From NCBI GenBank assembly GCA_009781925.1, contig WQUU01000082.1, positions 1 to 6,548 of the forward strand: 6,548 nt of DNA, read 5' to 3'. This stretch comes from Bacillota bacterium. GTDB taxonomy: Bacteria > Bacillota > Clostridia > Oscillospirales > Oscillospiraceae. Below the pieces are notes generated by a model that was given only the letters and a program-made list of their open reading frames with translations, was not told the origin of the DNA and ran no database searches. The position numbers were made by a program, and so were the translations under genes. Positions 1-5,703 of the stretch are shown piece by piece; positions within the stretch are counted from its first letter, which is position 1; each line of letters opens with the position of its first letter.

Positions 1-283
1 GAAGGAGGGACAGGCCGTTGATCCACATTTTGGACGGGGAGAAGGTGTGGCAGAAAGTGACAATCCCGGCGCAGTTCGCGTCGCCGTTTGCCTCTCTGAC
101 GACGTCCTGGGCGCTTTGGTTCGTGACGACCGTCGTCTTATTGACCAGCCTCCAAGGGAGCTTTCCCGAGGCGTTCAGCGCGTCAACGATGATTTTGACA
201 TCCGCCTCCACCGTTCGGAGCGTCTCCTCGCCGTAGAGGAACTGGCTCCCGGTGACAAACCAGAATTCGTAGTTTTTTTGCAT
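1..283 (-). CDS. araA: L-arabinose isomerase, N-terminal part (gene runs off the left edge)
   Basis: Cytoplasmic enzyme that interconverts L-arabinose and L-ribulose, the first step of bacterial arabinose catabolism. Only the first 94 codons are in the window; the family is usually near 500 residues, so about four fifths lies beyond position 1. The translation begins MQKNYEFWFVTGSQFLYGEE and ends ...HTFSPSKMWINGLSLL, which closely follows the AraA N-terminus I know from E. coli (NYEVWFVIGSQHLYGPETL ... HTFSPAKMWINGL). The catalytic glutamates and histidines lie further downstream and cannot be checked. The start is the ATG at 283-281, preceded by GTGAGGG with a 6-nt spacer; no in-frame alternative fits the family better. 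It is the last gene of the visible operon, 115 nt after the kinase stop, a gap that holds a large inverted repeat. The name is secure despite truncation. Confidence 0.95.
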   Translation of the reverse strand, partial: MQKNYEFWFVTGSQFLYGEETLRTVEADVKIIVDALNASGKLPWRLVNKTTVVTNQSAQDVVREANGDANCAGIVTFCHTFSPSKMWINGLSLL

Positions 284-300
284 TGTTTTCCCTCACAAAT
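284..300 (-). promoter_or_regulatory. Ribosome binding site of araA
   Basis: On the minus strand the sequence GTGAGGGAAAACA immediately precedes the araA ATG. GAGGG with a 6-nt spacer is a good Shine-Dalgarno. The same GTGAGGGAA string precedes the kinase gene, which helps to choose that gene's start. Confidence 0.7.
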
Positions 301-325
301 TAAAATATGTCCATTTACACATTGT

Positions 326-390
326 AGGGAACGGATTGATCCGTTCCGACATTCGGCATTCCTATTGCGGAACGGGTAAATCCGTTCCCT
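326..390. repeat. Nested inverted repeat (two palindromic units) between kinase and araA
   Basis: Arms 326-348 and 368-390 are reverse complements over 23 bases with two mismatches, separated by 19 bases (349-367). Each arm is also a palindrome: 328-347 is GGAACGGAT-TG-ATCCGTTCC (perfect 9-bp stem) and 369-388 is GGAACGGGT-AA-ATCCGTTCC (one G-T position). The DNA or RNA could therefore fold as one long hairpin or as two short ones. It begins 8 nt past the kinase stop and ends about 43 nt before the araA start. There is no T-run after it on the minus strand, so a rho-independent terminator is unlikely. The architecture resembles REP/BIME-type or small MITE-like dispersed intergenic repeats. 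A role in mRNA processing or in setting araA output is possible. Structure is certain; class and function are inferred. Confidence 0.85.
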
Positions 391-398
391 GCGAAGCA

Positions 399-1907
399 TT
401 ACAGAGGTGTGATCCATTCGGCCGCCATCCGCTCAACCGGCAGGCCGCGTTCATAGCGATCCATAAATTGTGCAAAGCTCTCCGCCATCCCGGGGTCGGG
501 CCCCACGGTCTCCTCTACAGCGCCGGCGAAAATTCGCTCCGCCAAAAACGTCTCCAGGCTCAGCCCGTCTCCCTTTTCTAGCATATAGAGCGCCAGCAGC
601 GCCATGCCCCAGGGGCCGCCCTCGCCGGCGGTCGCGCTGACTGTCACAGGCACACCGAGCGCGGAGGCCAGGACACGCTGTCCCACCAGTTTCGTCTTAA
701 AGAGCCCGCCGTGTCCCCGCAGAGAGGTCAGGTGCACGCCCTCTTTGCCGGTGAGGATGTCCATGCCCAGCTTGAGCGTCGCGACAGAGGAGAACAGCAG
801 GTTTTGACAGAAATTTCCGAGACTCAGCGCGCTGTCCGGGCGGCGCAAAAAGAGCGGGACTCCGGTTTCGAGCCCTGTGATATGCTCCCCCGAATAGTAG
901 TTGTAGCTGAGGAGCCCGCCCGCGCCCGGCTGCGCGTTCAGCGCTTGGCCGTAGAGCAGGTCGTAGAGGGCCGCTTTCTTCATTTCGGCCCCGGACAGTC
1001 TGAGCAACTCTCCAAAGAGGCCAAACCACGCATCCAAGTCGGAGGTGCAGTTGTTGCAGTGCACCATCGCCACGGGGCTGCCCGTCGGCGTTGTGACCAT
1101 GTCGATCTCGGGATAAACGCCTTTCAGGGGCTTCTCCAGCACCGCCATGGCAAAGATCGACGTGCCGGCGGAGACATTGCCCAAGAGGGGCGCGACGCTG
1201 TCCGTGGCCACCATGCCCGTACCGGCGTCACCCTCCGGCGGACAGACAGGGGTGCCGGCTGGGATGCCGCAAAACGGCTCTTTGAGCGCTCCGGCGCTCT
1301 CCCCCGCGCGCAAGATCCGCGGGGCGGCGGCGTTCCAGTCCATCCCGGTCAGGGCTTTAAATTTTTCGACCATCAGCGGATCGTAGGCGCCGTCCGTCAG
1401 GGGAAACATGCCGGAGGCGTCTCCGATGCCGAGCACCTTCTCTCCCGTGAGCCGCCAGTGGACATAGCCCGCCAGCGTGGTGAGATAGGCGATTTTTTCA
1501 ACATGCGGCTCGCCGTTTAAAATTGCCTGGTACAGATGGGCGACGCTCCAGCGCTGGGGGATATTGAAGCCGAAGAGTTCGGTGAGTTCGGCCGCCGCCC
1601 GCGCCGTGCTGGTGTTGCGCCAGGTGCGGAAGGGCGCCAGCAAATTGTTCTCCCCGTCAAAAGCGAGATAGCCGTGCATCATCGCCGAGACGCCGAGGGA
1701 TTCGATCCGCTCAGCGGGCGCGGCCGGAAGCACCTGCGCGACCGCGTCCGCAAGGCCCGCCCAGACGTCGTCCAGATGATAGGTCCAGATGCCGTCTTCA
1801 AATCTGTTCTCCCAGTCGTGCGCGCCGCTCCCCAGCACAGCGCCGCAGCCATCGATCAGCACCGCCTTAATCCGGGTACTGCCGAGTTCAATGCCGAGAA
1901 CCGCCAT
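399..1907 (-). CDS. FGGY-family carbohydrate kinase, probable L-ribulokinase (clostridial AraK-like, not classical AraB)
   Basis: Predicted cytoplasmic ATP-dependent sugar kinase, most likely making L-ribulose 5-phosphate from the AraA product. About 502 residues. The N-terminal FGGY domain opens with the phosphate-binding stretch LGIELGSTRIKAVLID (residues 4-19). GDAGTG at about 226-231 carries the expected catalytic Asp of FGGY kinases. The C-terminal domain has NVSAGTSIF (~244-252), RGHGGLFKTK (~397-406) and the adenosine-binding AGEGGPWGMALLA (~427-439). The length is xylulokinase-like, clearly shorter than E. coli AraB (566). The text resembles clostridial proteins annotated as ribulokinase or xylulokinase, including, from memory, the C. 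acetobutylicum AraK type. The ribulokinase role rests mainly on the adjacent araA. Two ATGs are possible (1910 and 1907). I choose 1907 because its 6-nt spacing from GTGAGGG equals that of araA; 1910 leaves only 3 nt. It overlaps the upstream permease gene by 20 nt, implying coupled translation. Confidence 0.9.
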   Translation of the reverse strand: MAVLGIELGSTRIKAVLIDGCGAVLGSGAHDWENRFEDGIWTYHLDDVWAGLADAVAQVLPAAPAERIESLGVSAMMHGYLAFDGENNLLAPFRTWRNTSTARAAAELTELFGFNIPQRWSVAHLYQAILNGEPHVEKIAYLTTLAGYVHWRLTGEKVLGIGDASGMFPLTDGAYDPLMVEKFKALTGMDWNAAAPRILRAGESAGALKEPFCGIPAGTPVCPPEGDAGTGMVATDSVAPLLGNVSAGTSIFAMAVLEKPLKGVYPEIDMVTTPTGSPVAMVHCNNCTSDLDAWFGLFGELLRLSGAEMKKAALYDLLYGQALNAQPGAGGLLSYNYYSGEHITGLETGVPLFLRRPDSALSLGNFCQNLLFSSVATLKLGMDILTGKEGVHLTSLRGHGGLFKTKLVGQRVLASALGVPVTVSATAGEGGPWGMALLALYMLEKGDGLSLETFLAERIFAGAVEETVGPDPGMAESFAQFMDRYERGLPVERMAAEWITPL

Positions 1908-3015
1908 CATCTTCCCTCACTTTTCTCGATTTTAACCATCCGGGGCGCGCCGGGTTGAGCCCGCTTTTCCCGCGCCGCGAGAGAACCACGCTCTGGAGCA
2001 GAATGAAGAAGCAGAGCATCGCGCCGGTGGTAATACTCTGCCACCAGGGTTTTGTCAGTCCGGAGGTGACAACAATGGAATTGATCATCACCAGCGTAAG
2101 TGTGCCAAAGAGCGTGCCGATCACATTGCCGACGCCCCCGGTCAGCAGGGTTCCGCCGATAATCGACGACGCGATGGCCTTCATCTCGTACATCGTGGCA
2201 TTATTGGAGTTCCCCGCCCCAGTATGCAGGAGATAGGCAAATCCGGCGATGCCGGAGAGCAGCCCGCAAAGGAGATAGGCGTAAAATTTTGTGCGTTTCA
2301 CATTGATGCCCAGCGTCAGCGCGCTGTGGCTGTTGCCCCCGATGGCGTAGAGGCTGCGCCCGAATCTTGTCCATTTCAGGATGACAAAGACAGCCAGCAC
2401 CACCGCCAGCGCGATTATTACGCCGAGCTCAATCTTTGCGGGAATAAAGTTACCCGTTTTCCCGTAAGAGCCGAGCCATGCCCACGGGATCGCTATCTTC
2501 GTATTTTGCAGCGCCACAAAATCCGCCTGTTTCGCCGTAACCGGGTTGGCGCTGACAATGGTCGTCATCCCTTTTGCGAAAAACATGCCGGCCAGCGTGA
2601 TAATAAAGGGTTGGATCTCCAAATATGAGATCAGGAAACCCTGTACCAGTCCAAACGCGAGTCCGATCCCCAGCGCGATCCCCAGAGAACCCAGGACACT
2701 TCCGCCGGCGCCGTTGAGAAAGACCACACAGGACATCGTCACCAGGCAGGTGATACCGCCCACCGAGATATCGATGCCGCCCGAAATCATCACAATGGTC
2801 AGGCCGCAGGAGACAATGATGAGCGCCGCGTTGCCGTTGAACAAGTCAAAAAACTGCTGCGGCTTTAAAAATCCTCCGCCCCAGATGAGCATGGCCAACG
2901 CGTACATGCCAAAGAAGATACAAATTGTAATCATGCGCAGCAAGCTGGTGTCGGTGAGCGGTTCTCTGAGCCGGCGGCCCGCTTTGCCCGCGGCTAACGT
3001 GTTGTCTTCCGGCAT
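1888..3015 (-). CDS. yjfF: Sugar ABC transporter permease, YjfF-like (second permease)
   Basis: Integral membrane subunit of a ribose/galactofuranose-class ABC importer (BPD_transp_2 family), expected to pair with the permease encoded just upstream. 375 residues, with a hydrophilic, Arg/Lys-rich N-terminus (~1-27) and many hydrophobic segments, for example ~29-46, 63-79, 107-130, 137-155, 196-214, 245-264, 283-316 and 329-346. Diagnostic matches to E. coli YjfF are GGIDISVGG (79-87), FIITLAGMFF (137-146), RTRFG-like WTRFGRSLYAIGGN (~215-228), IIGGTLLTGGVGNVIGTLFG (285-304) and the WW pair (324-325). The C-terminal tail is longer and basic. I start at the ATG at 3015, which gives MPEDN and sits one base after the preceding gene's TGA, with AGGAGGG upstream at about 9 nt. 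An upstream start at 3048 would extend into the other permease gene. Its end overlaps the kinase start. The symbol denotes family resemblance, not proven galactofuranose specificity. Confidence 0.9.
   Translation of the reverse strand: MPEDNTLAAGKAGRRLREPLTDTSLLRMITICIFFGMYALAMLIWGGGFLKPQQFFDLFNGNAALIIVSCGLTIVMISGGIDISVGGITCLVTMSCVVFLNGAGGSVLGSLGIALGIGLAFGLVQGFLISYLEIQPFIITLAGMFFAKGMTTIVSANPVTAKQADFVALQNTKIAIPWAWLGSYGKTGNFIPAKIELGVIIALAVVLAVFVILKWTRFGRSLYAIGGNSHSALTLGINVKRTKFYAYLLCGLLSGIAGFAYLLHTGAGNSNNATMYEMKAIASSIIGGTLLTGGVGNVIGTLFGTLTLVMINSIVVTSGLTKPWWQSITTGAMLCFFILLQSVVLSRRGKSGLNPARPGWLKSRKVREDDGGSRH
1908..1920 (-). promoter_or_regulatory. Ribosome binding site of the kinase gene, inside the permease 3' end
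   Basis: Minus-strand GTGAGGGAAG lies directly before the ATGATG doublet at 1910-1905 and within the last codons of the upstream permease gene. Spacing is 3 nt to the first ATG and 6 nt to the second, which favours the second. Confidence 0.6.
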
Positions 3016-3016
3016 G

Positions 3017-4084
3017 TCATACACCCTCCTTGATTGAAGGAGCCGCATCCTTACTCCGCAGTTTGGCCCACATCTGGCTGACGCCTCTCTTCACGACCGG
3101 CGAACCGATTATGACAAGCAGCACGATTACAACCGCTTTATAGGCCGGCAGCGCGGTTGAAGGAACGCTCATGGCCAAAAGTGTCGTTGTCAGGCCCTGG
3201 ATGACATAGGCGCCTATAATGGAGCCGACCATGCTGAACTTTCCGCCGCCCAGCGAGTTGCCCCCGATGGCCACCGCCAGGATGGCGTCCATCTCGATCC
3301 CCCAGAGGAAAGTGTCATAGTTGACTGTGCCCATCCTGCCGACACTGATCGTCCCGGCGACGGCAACACAGAGGCCCATGATCACAAAGGCCAGAATTTT
3401 CGTCCGGACAACGTTGATTCCATTCAAACGGGCGGCTTTTTCATTTGACCCCACCGCCTGCATATAGAGGCCGAGGTTCGTAAATTTTAGGAGCAGCGCA
3501 AAAATAACCGCGCATACGATTACCACAAAAATGGGGGTGGGAATCGGAACGCCCGGAATCGTGGTGCCTATATAGCCCAAGCGGGCATCGGAGACAACCG
3601 GAGAGGTGCCGCCGAGAATCCAATAGGCGATCGCGCGGCCGGTGGTGAACATGATCAATGTCGCGATCATCGGCTGAATCTTGAAGGCCGAGACCAGGGT
3701 GCCGTTAAACAGGCCGACCATGACGCCGACAACACAGCTCCCCAAAAACGCAGCAATAATCAGGCCCCAGGTGATCGGGCCCGAGAGAAGAACGCTGATA
3801 AAAACACTGCCCGCTATGGTCGCGCCGGCGCCCACGCTGATGTCCTGCCCGCGGGAAACGGAAGTTACCAAGGTCATACCCATGGCCAAAACCGCGAGTT
3901 CGGAGGCCCTGTTGAACACACTGACCAGATTGCCCTGCAGCACGGGATTCTGGTAAGAGTCTTTGACAAGCTTTATGGCAAAGAAGCTGGGATCCCTGAT
4001 CAAGTTAAAAATAACGAGCAGCAAAAGAGCGAGCAGCGGGATCAGCAATTGTGACCTTGTAATTCTTCGCACTGCCGTTTTCAT
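3017..4084 (-). CDS. ytfT: Sugar ABC transporter permease, YtfT-like (first permease)
   Basis: Integral membrane subunit of the same importer (BPD_transp_2 family). 355 residues, close to E. coli YtfT. After a short basic N-terminus comes a first membrane segment (~12-29), an extracytoplasmic loop, then hydrophobic segments near 61-77, 83-101, 105-127, 137-157, 182-200, 228-247, 265-275, 284-305 and 314-330. Family landmarks are FNRASELAVLAMGMTLV (~57-73), FKIQPMIATLIMFTTGR (~134-150), the cytoplasmic loop that should contact the ATPase (AVGSNEKAARLNGINV, 210-225) and EMDAILAVAIGGNSLGGGKF (264-283). The usual GGIDLSVG motif appears as RGQDISVG (78-85). The ATG at 4084 lies one base after the ATPase stop (TGAGATG), with GGGGAGG about 9 nt upstream; its own TGA is one base before the next ATG. 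Translational coupling is likely. Substrate is inferred from neighbours. Confidence 0.9.
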   Translation of the reverse strand: MKTAVRRITRSQLLIPLLALLLLVIFNLIRDPSFFAIKLVKDSYQNPVLQGNLVSVFNRASELAVLAMGMTLVTSVSRGQDISVGAGATIAGSVFISVLLSGPITWGLIIAAFLGSCVVGVMVGLFNGTLVSAFKIQPMIATLIMFTTGRAIAYWILGGTSPVVSDARLGYIGTTIPGVPIPTPIFVVIVCAVIFALLLKFTNLGLYMQAVGSNEKAARLNGINVVRTKILAFVIMGLCVAVAGTISVGRMGTVNYDTFLWGIEMDAILAVAIGGNSLGGGKFSMVGSIIGAYVIQGLTTTLLAMSVPSTALPAYKAVVIVLLVIIGSPVVKRGVSQMWAKLRSKDAAPSIKEGV

Positions 4085-4085
4085 C

Positions 4086-5597
4086 TCAAACCGCCTCCCC
4101 GGCGATCGTGTGCATGATGTTGTCCTGCGTCACTTCATCGCCTTTCAATTCGCCCACGATATTGCGGTCCCTCATGACAATCAGCCGCGAACAAGTGCGC
4201 ACCATTTCGTCAATCTCGGAGGAGATAAATGTAATGGCCATCCCTTCGTCGGCCAGTTTGAGCACCAGTTTTTGGATATCCACCTTTGTTCCGATGTCGA
4301 TTCCGCGCGTAGGTTCGTCCAGAATCAGGTATTCCGGGTGTGTCAGCAGCCAGCGGGCCAGAATCACTTTTTGCTGGTTGCCGCCCGACAGTGACCCCAC
4401 CGGCGTATCCGTCGAAGCGGTCTTGATCTCCAGCAGCTTTATGTATTCGTCGGCAAAGGCCTCCGCCTCGGCTTTGGAAAACGGCCTGAAAAAGCCCTTC
4501 ATCACCTGCCGCGCGAGAATGACGTTGTCCCGCACCGACAGATTCTCTATGACGCCGTCCACTTTGCGGTCTTCGGACAGATAGCCGATCCCGTGCTTCA
4601 TGGCCTGAATGGGCTTCGCAATCTTGGCGGGTTCCCCGTCCATCTTCACCTTGCCTCCGATGATCCTGTCGGCGCCAAAAATCGCGCGCACGCTTTCGCT
4701 GCGCCCGGAACCGAGGAGGCCGATGAACCCGTTCACCTCGCCCTTATGAATTTTAAAATCAAAGGGTCTCACGCCGGCCGTGCTGGCGAGGCCGACCGCC
4801 TCATAAACAGGCGCGCCGTCCGTATCGGAGGGTGATATGTTTTTCGTGTGCAGCTCGGACAAATCATCGAGCTCCTTGCCGATCATCTTGGCGACAAGTT
4901 CCACGAGCGGCAGATTCTTGACCTCATATTCCCCGACAAGCCCGCCGTTGCGCAAGACTGTAATCCTGTCGCACACCGCATATACCTGCTCAACAAAGTG
5001 CGTGACAAAAATAATACCGACACCGCGGGATCTCAGATCGAGCATCAGGGAAAAGAGCTTTGTGACCTCTTGCTCGTCGAGGGAGGATGTCGGCTCATCC
5101 AGGATAAGAACTTTGCAATCCATATCCACGGCGCGGGCAATGGCGACCATTTGCTGCACAGCAAGAGAACAGCTGGCGAGCTGCTGTTTGGGCCGCGCCG
5201 GAATGTTGAGGTTGTTCAGTATCTTTTTGGTTTTTTTCTCCATGGCGCGCCAATTCACAAAGCTATACTTGCCCCGCCCAATGAACATATTTTCGGCCAC
5301 GGTCAAATTTGGGCAAAGCGTAATCTCCTGGTAAACCGTGCTGATGCCCAAATTCTGCGCCTCTTGCGGCGACTTGATCGCGATCGCCTTGGTACTGCCC
5401 GCCATCGTAATCTGCCCGGCGTCCTTTGTATAAACTCCGGTCAAAACTTTAATCAGCGTTGACTTGCCGGCGCCGTTTTCACCCATCAGGGCATGAATTT
5501 CGCCTTTGCGGAGCGTGAAATCCACATCTTGCAGCGCCCGCACGCCAGGGAATGTTTTATATATGCCCCGCATGGATAGGACGACCTCGTCTGGCAT
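4086..5597 (-). CDS. ytfR: Sugar ABC transporter ATP-binding protein, two fused nucleotide-binding domains, YtfR-like
   Basis: Cytoplasmic energy subunit that hydrolyses ATP to drive the two permeases. 503 residues, the usual length for the RbsA/MglA/AraG/YtfR class. Domain 1: Walker A GENGAGKST (39-47), Q-loop Gln90, signature CSLAVQQ (~143-149), Walker B LILDEPT (164-170) and switch His200 in FVTH. Domain 2: degenerate Walker A GLLGSGRSE (293-301), canonical LSGGNQQ (403-409), Walker B LILDEPT (424-430), and SSE where a switch histidine would be, as usual for this class. YtfR-like stretches include the segment around VTHFVEQVY and DRITVLRNG (~198-218). I start at the ATG at 5597 (MPDEVV), with GGAGG 8 nt upstream. 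A longer reading from 5759 would run back across the intergenic hairpin into the binding-protein gene. The 106-nt gap from the binding protein is the only large gap within the transporter genes. Confidence 0.93.
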   Translation of the reverse strand: MPDEVVLSMRGIYKTFPGVRALQDVDFTLRKGEIHALMGENGAGKSTLIKVLTGVYTKDAGQITMAGSTKAIAIKSPQEAQNLGISTVYQEITLCPNLTVAENMFIGRGKYSFVNWRAMEKKTKKILNNLNIPARPKQQLASCSLAVQQMVAIARAVDMDCKVLILDEPTSSLDEQEVTKLFSLMLDLRSRGVGIIFVTHFVEQVYAVCDRITVLRNGGLVGEYEVKNLPLVELVAKMIGKELDDLSELHTKNISPSDTDGAPVYEAVGLASTAGVRPFDFKIHKGEVNGFIGLLGSGRSESVRAIFGADRIIGGKVKMDGEPAKIAKPIQAMKHGIGYLSEDRKVDGVIENLSVRDNVILARQVMKGFFRPFSKAEAEAFADEYIKLLEIKTASTDTPVGSLSGGNQQKVILARWLLTHPEYLILDEPTRGIDIGTKVDIQKLVLKLADEGMAITFISSEIDEMVRTCSRLIVMRDRNIVGELKGDEVTQDNIMHTIAGEAV

Positions 5598-5604
5598 TGC
5601 GCAT

Positions 5605-5610
5605 TCCTCC
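5605..5610 (-). promoter_or_regulatory. Ribosome binding site of the ATPase gene
   Basis: Minus-strand GTGGAGGAATGCGCAATG places GGAGG about 8 nt before the ATG at 5597-5595. This fixes the start of the ATPase well downstream of the longer open frame. Confidence 0.7.
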
Positions 5611-5622
5611 ACCCTGCTTATC

Positions 5623-5635
5623 TTATCAATGATAA
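5623..5635. other. Short AT-rich palindrome TTATCA-A-TGATAA
   Basis: A perfect 6-bp inverted repeat with one central base, lying between the stem-loop and the ATPase ribosome binding site. It has the form of a small operator half-site pair, but a palindrome of this size in AT-rich spacer can arise by chance, and no -35/-10 pair next to it is convincing. Listed as sequence structure only. Confidence 0.3.
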
Positions 5636-5679
5636 AGAAAAGTGCGGAGTATGCGGAAATTCTCCACATACTCCGCACT
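5636..5679 (-). terminator. Strong stem-loop with T-rich tail between binding protein and ATPase (attenuator or mRNA-stabilising hairpin)
   Basis: Positions 5641-5653 (AGTGCGGAGTATG) and 5667-5679 are perfect reverse complements: a 13-bp stem that can be extended by three pairs after one mismatch, leaving a 5-nt loop. On the minus strand the stem is followed at once by TTTTCTTT (5640-5633), the form of an intrinsic terminator. It starts 24 nt after the binding-protein stop. Because the remaining transporter genes follow on the same strand, partial termination with read-through, or protection of the upstream mRNA 3' end, is more sensible than full termination. This is known for other binding-protein-dependent transporter operons, where the binding protein is made in excess over the membrane components. 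Structure seen; role inferred. Confidence 0.75.
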
Positions 5680-5703
5680 GTGTGACTTAAGAAGATCGAA
5701 TCG

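Noticed and set aside
47..379. 110-residue plus-strand frame crossing the araA start and the inverted repeat
   Set aside because: It is antisense to the clear araA N-terminus and its second half is simply the translated repeat; no family resemblance.
326..390. CRISPR-like array or paired terminators
   Set aside because: There are only two units, each palindromic, with no regular spacers, and no T-run follows on the coding strand; a dispersed inverted repeat fits better.
711..1520. 269-residue open frame on the plus strand, antisense to the kinase gene
   Set aside because: It lies wholly within a well-supported FGGY kinase gene. Its composition (rich in Arg, Gly, His and Val without domain motifs) is typical of a GC-rich antisense shadow, and no convincing ribosome binding site precedes it.
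3016..3048. 11-residue N-terminal extension of the second permease
   Set aside because: It overlaps the end of the first permease gene. The ATG at 3015 sits one base after that gene's stop, with AGGAGGG upstream, matching the preceding junction.
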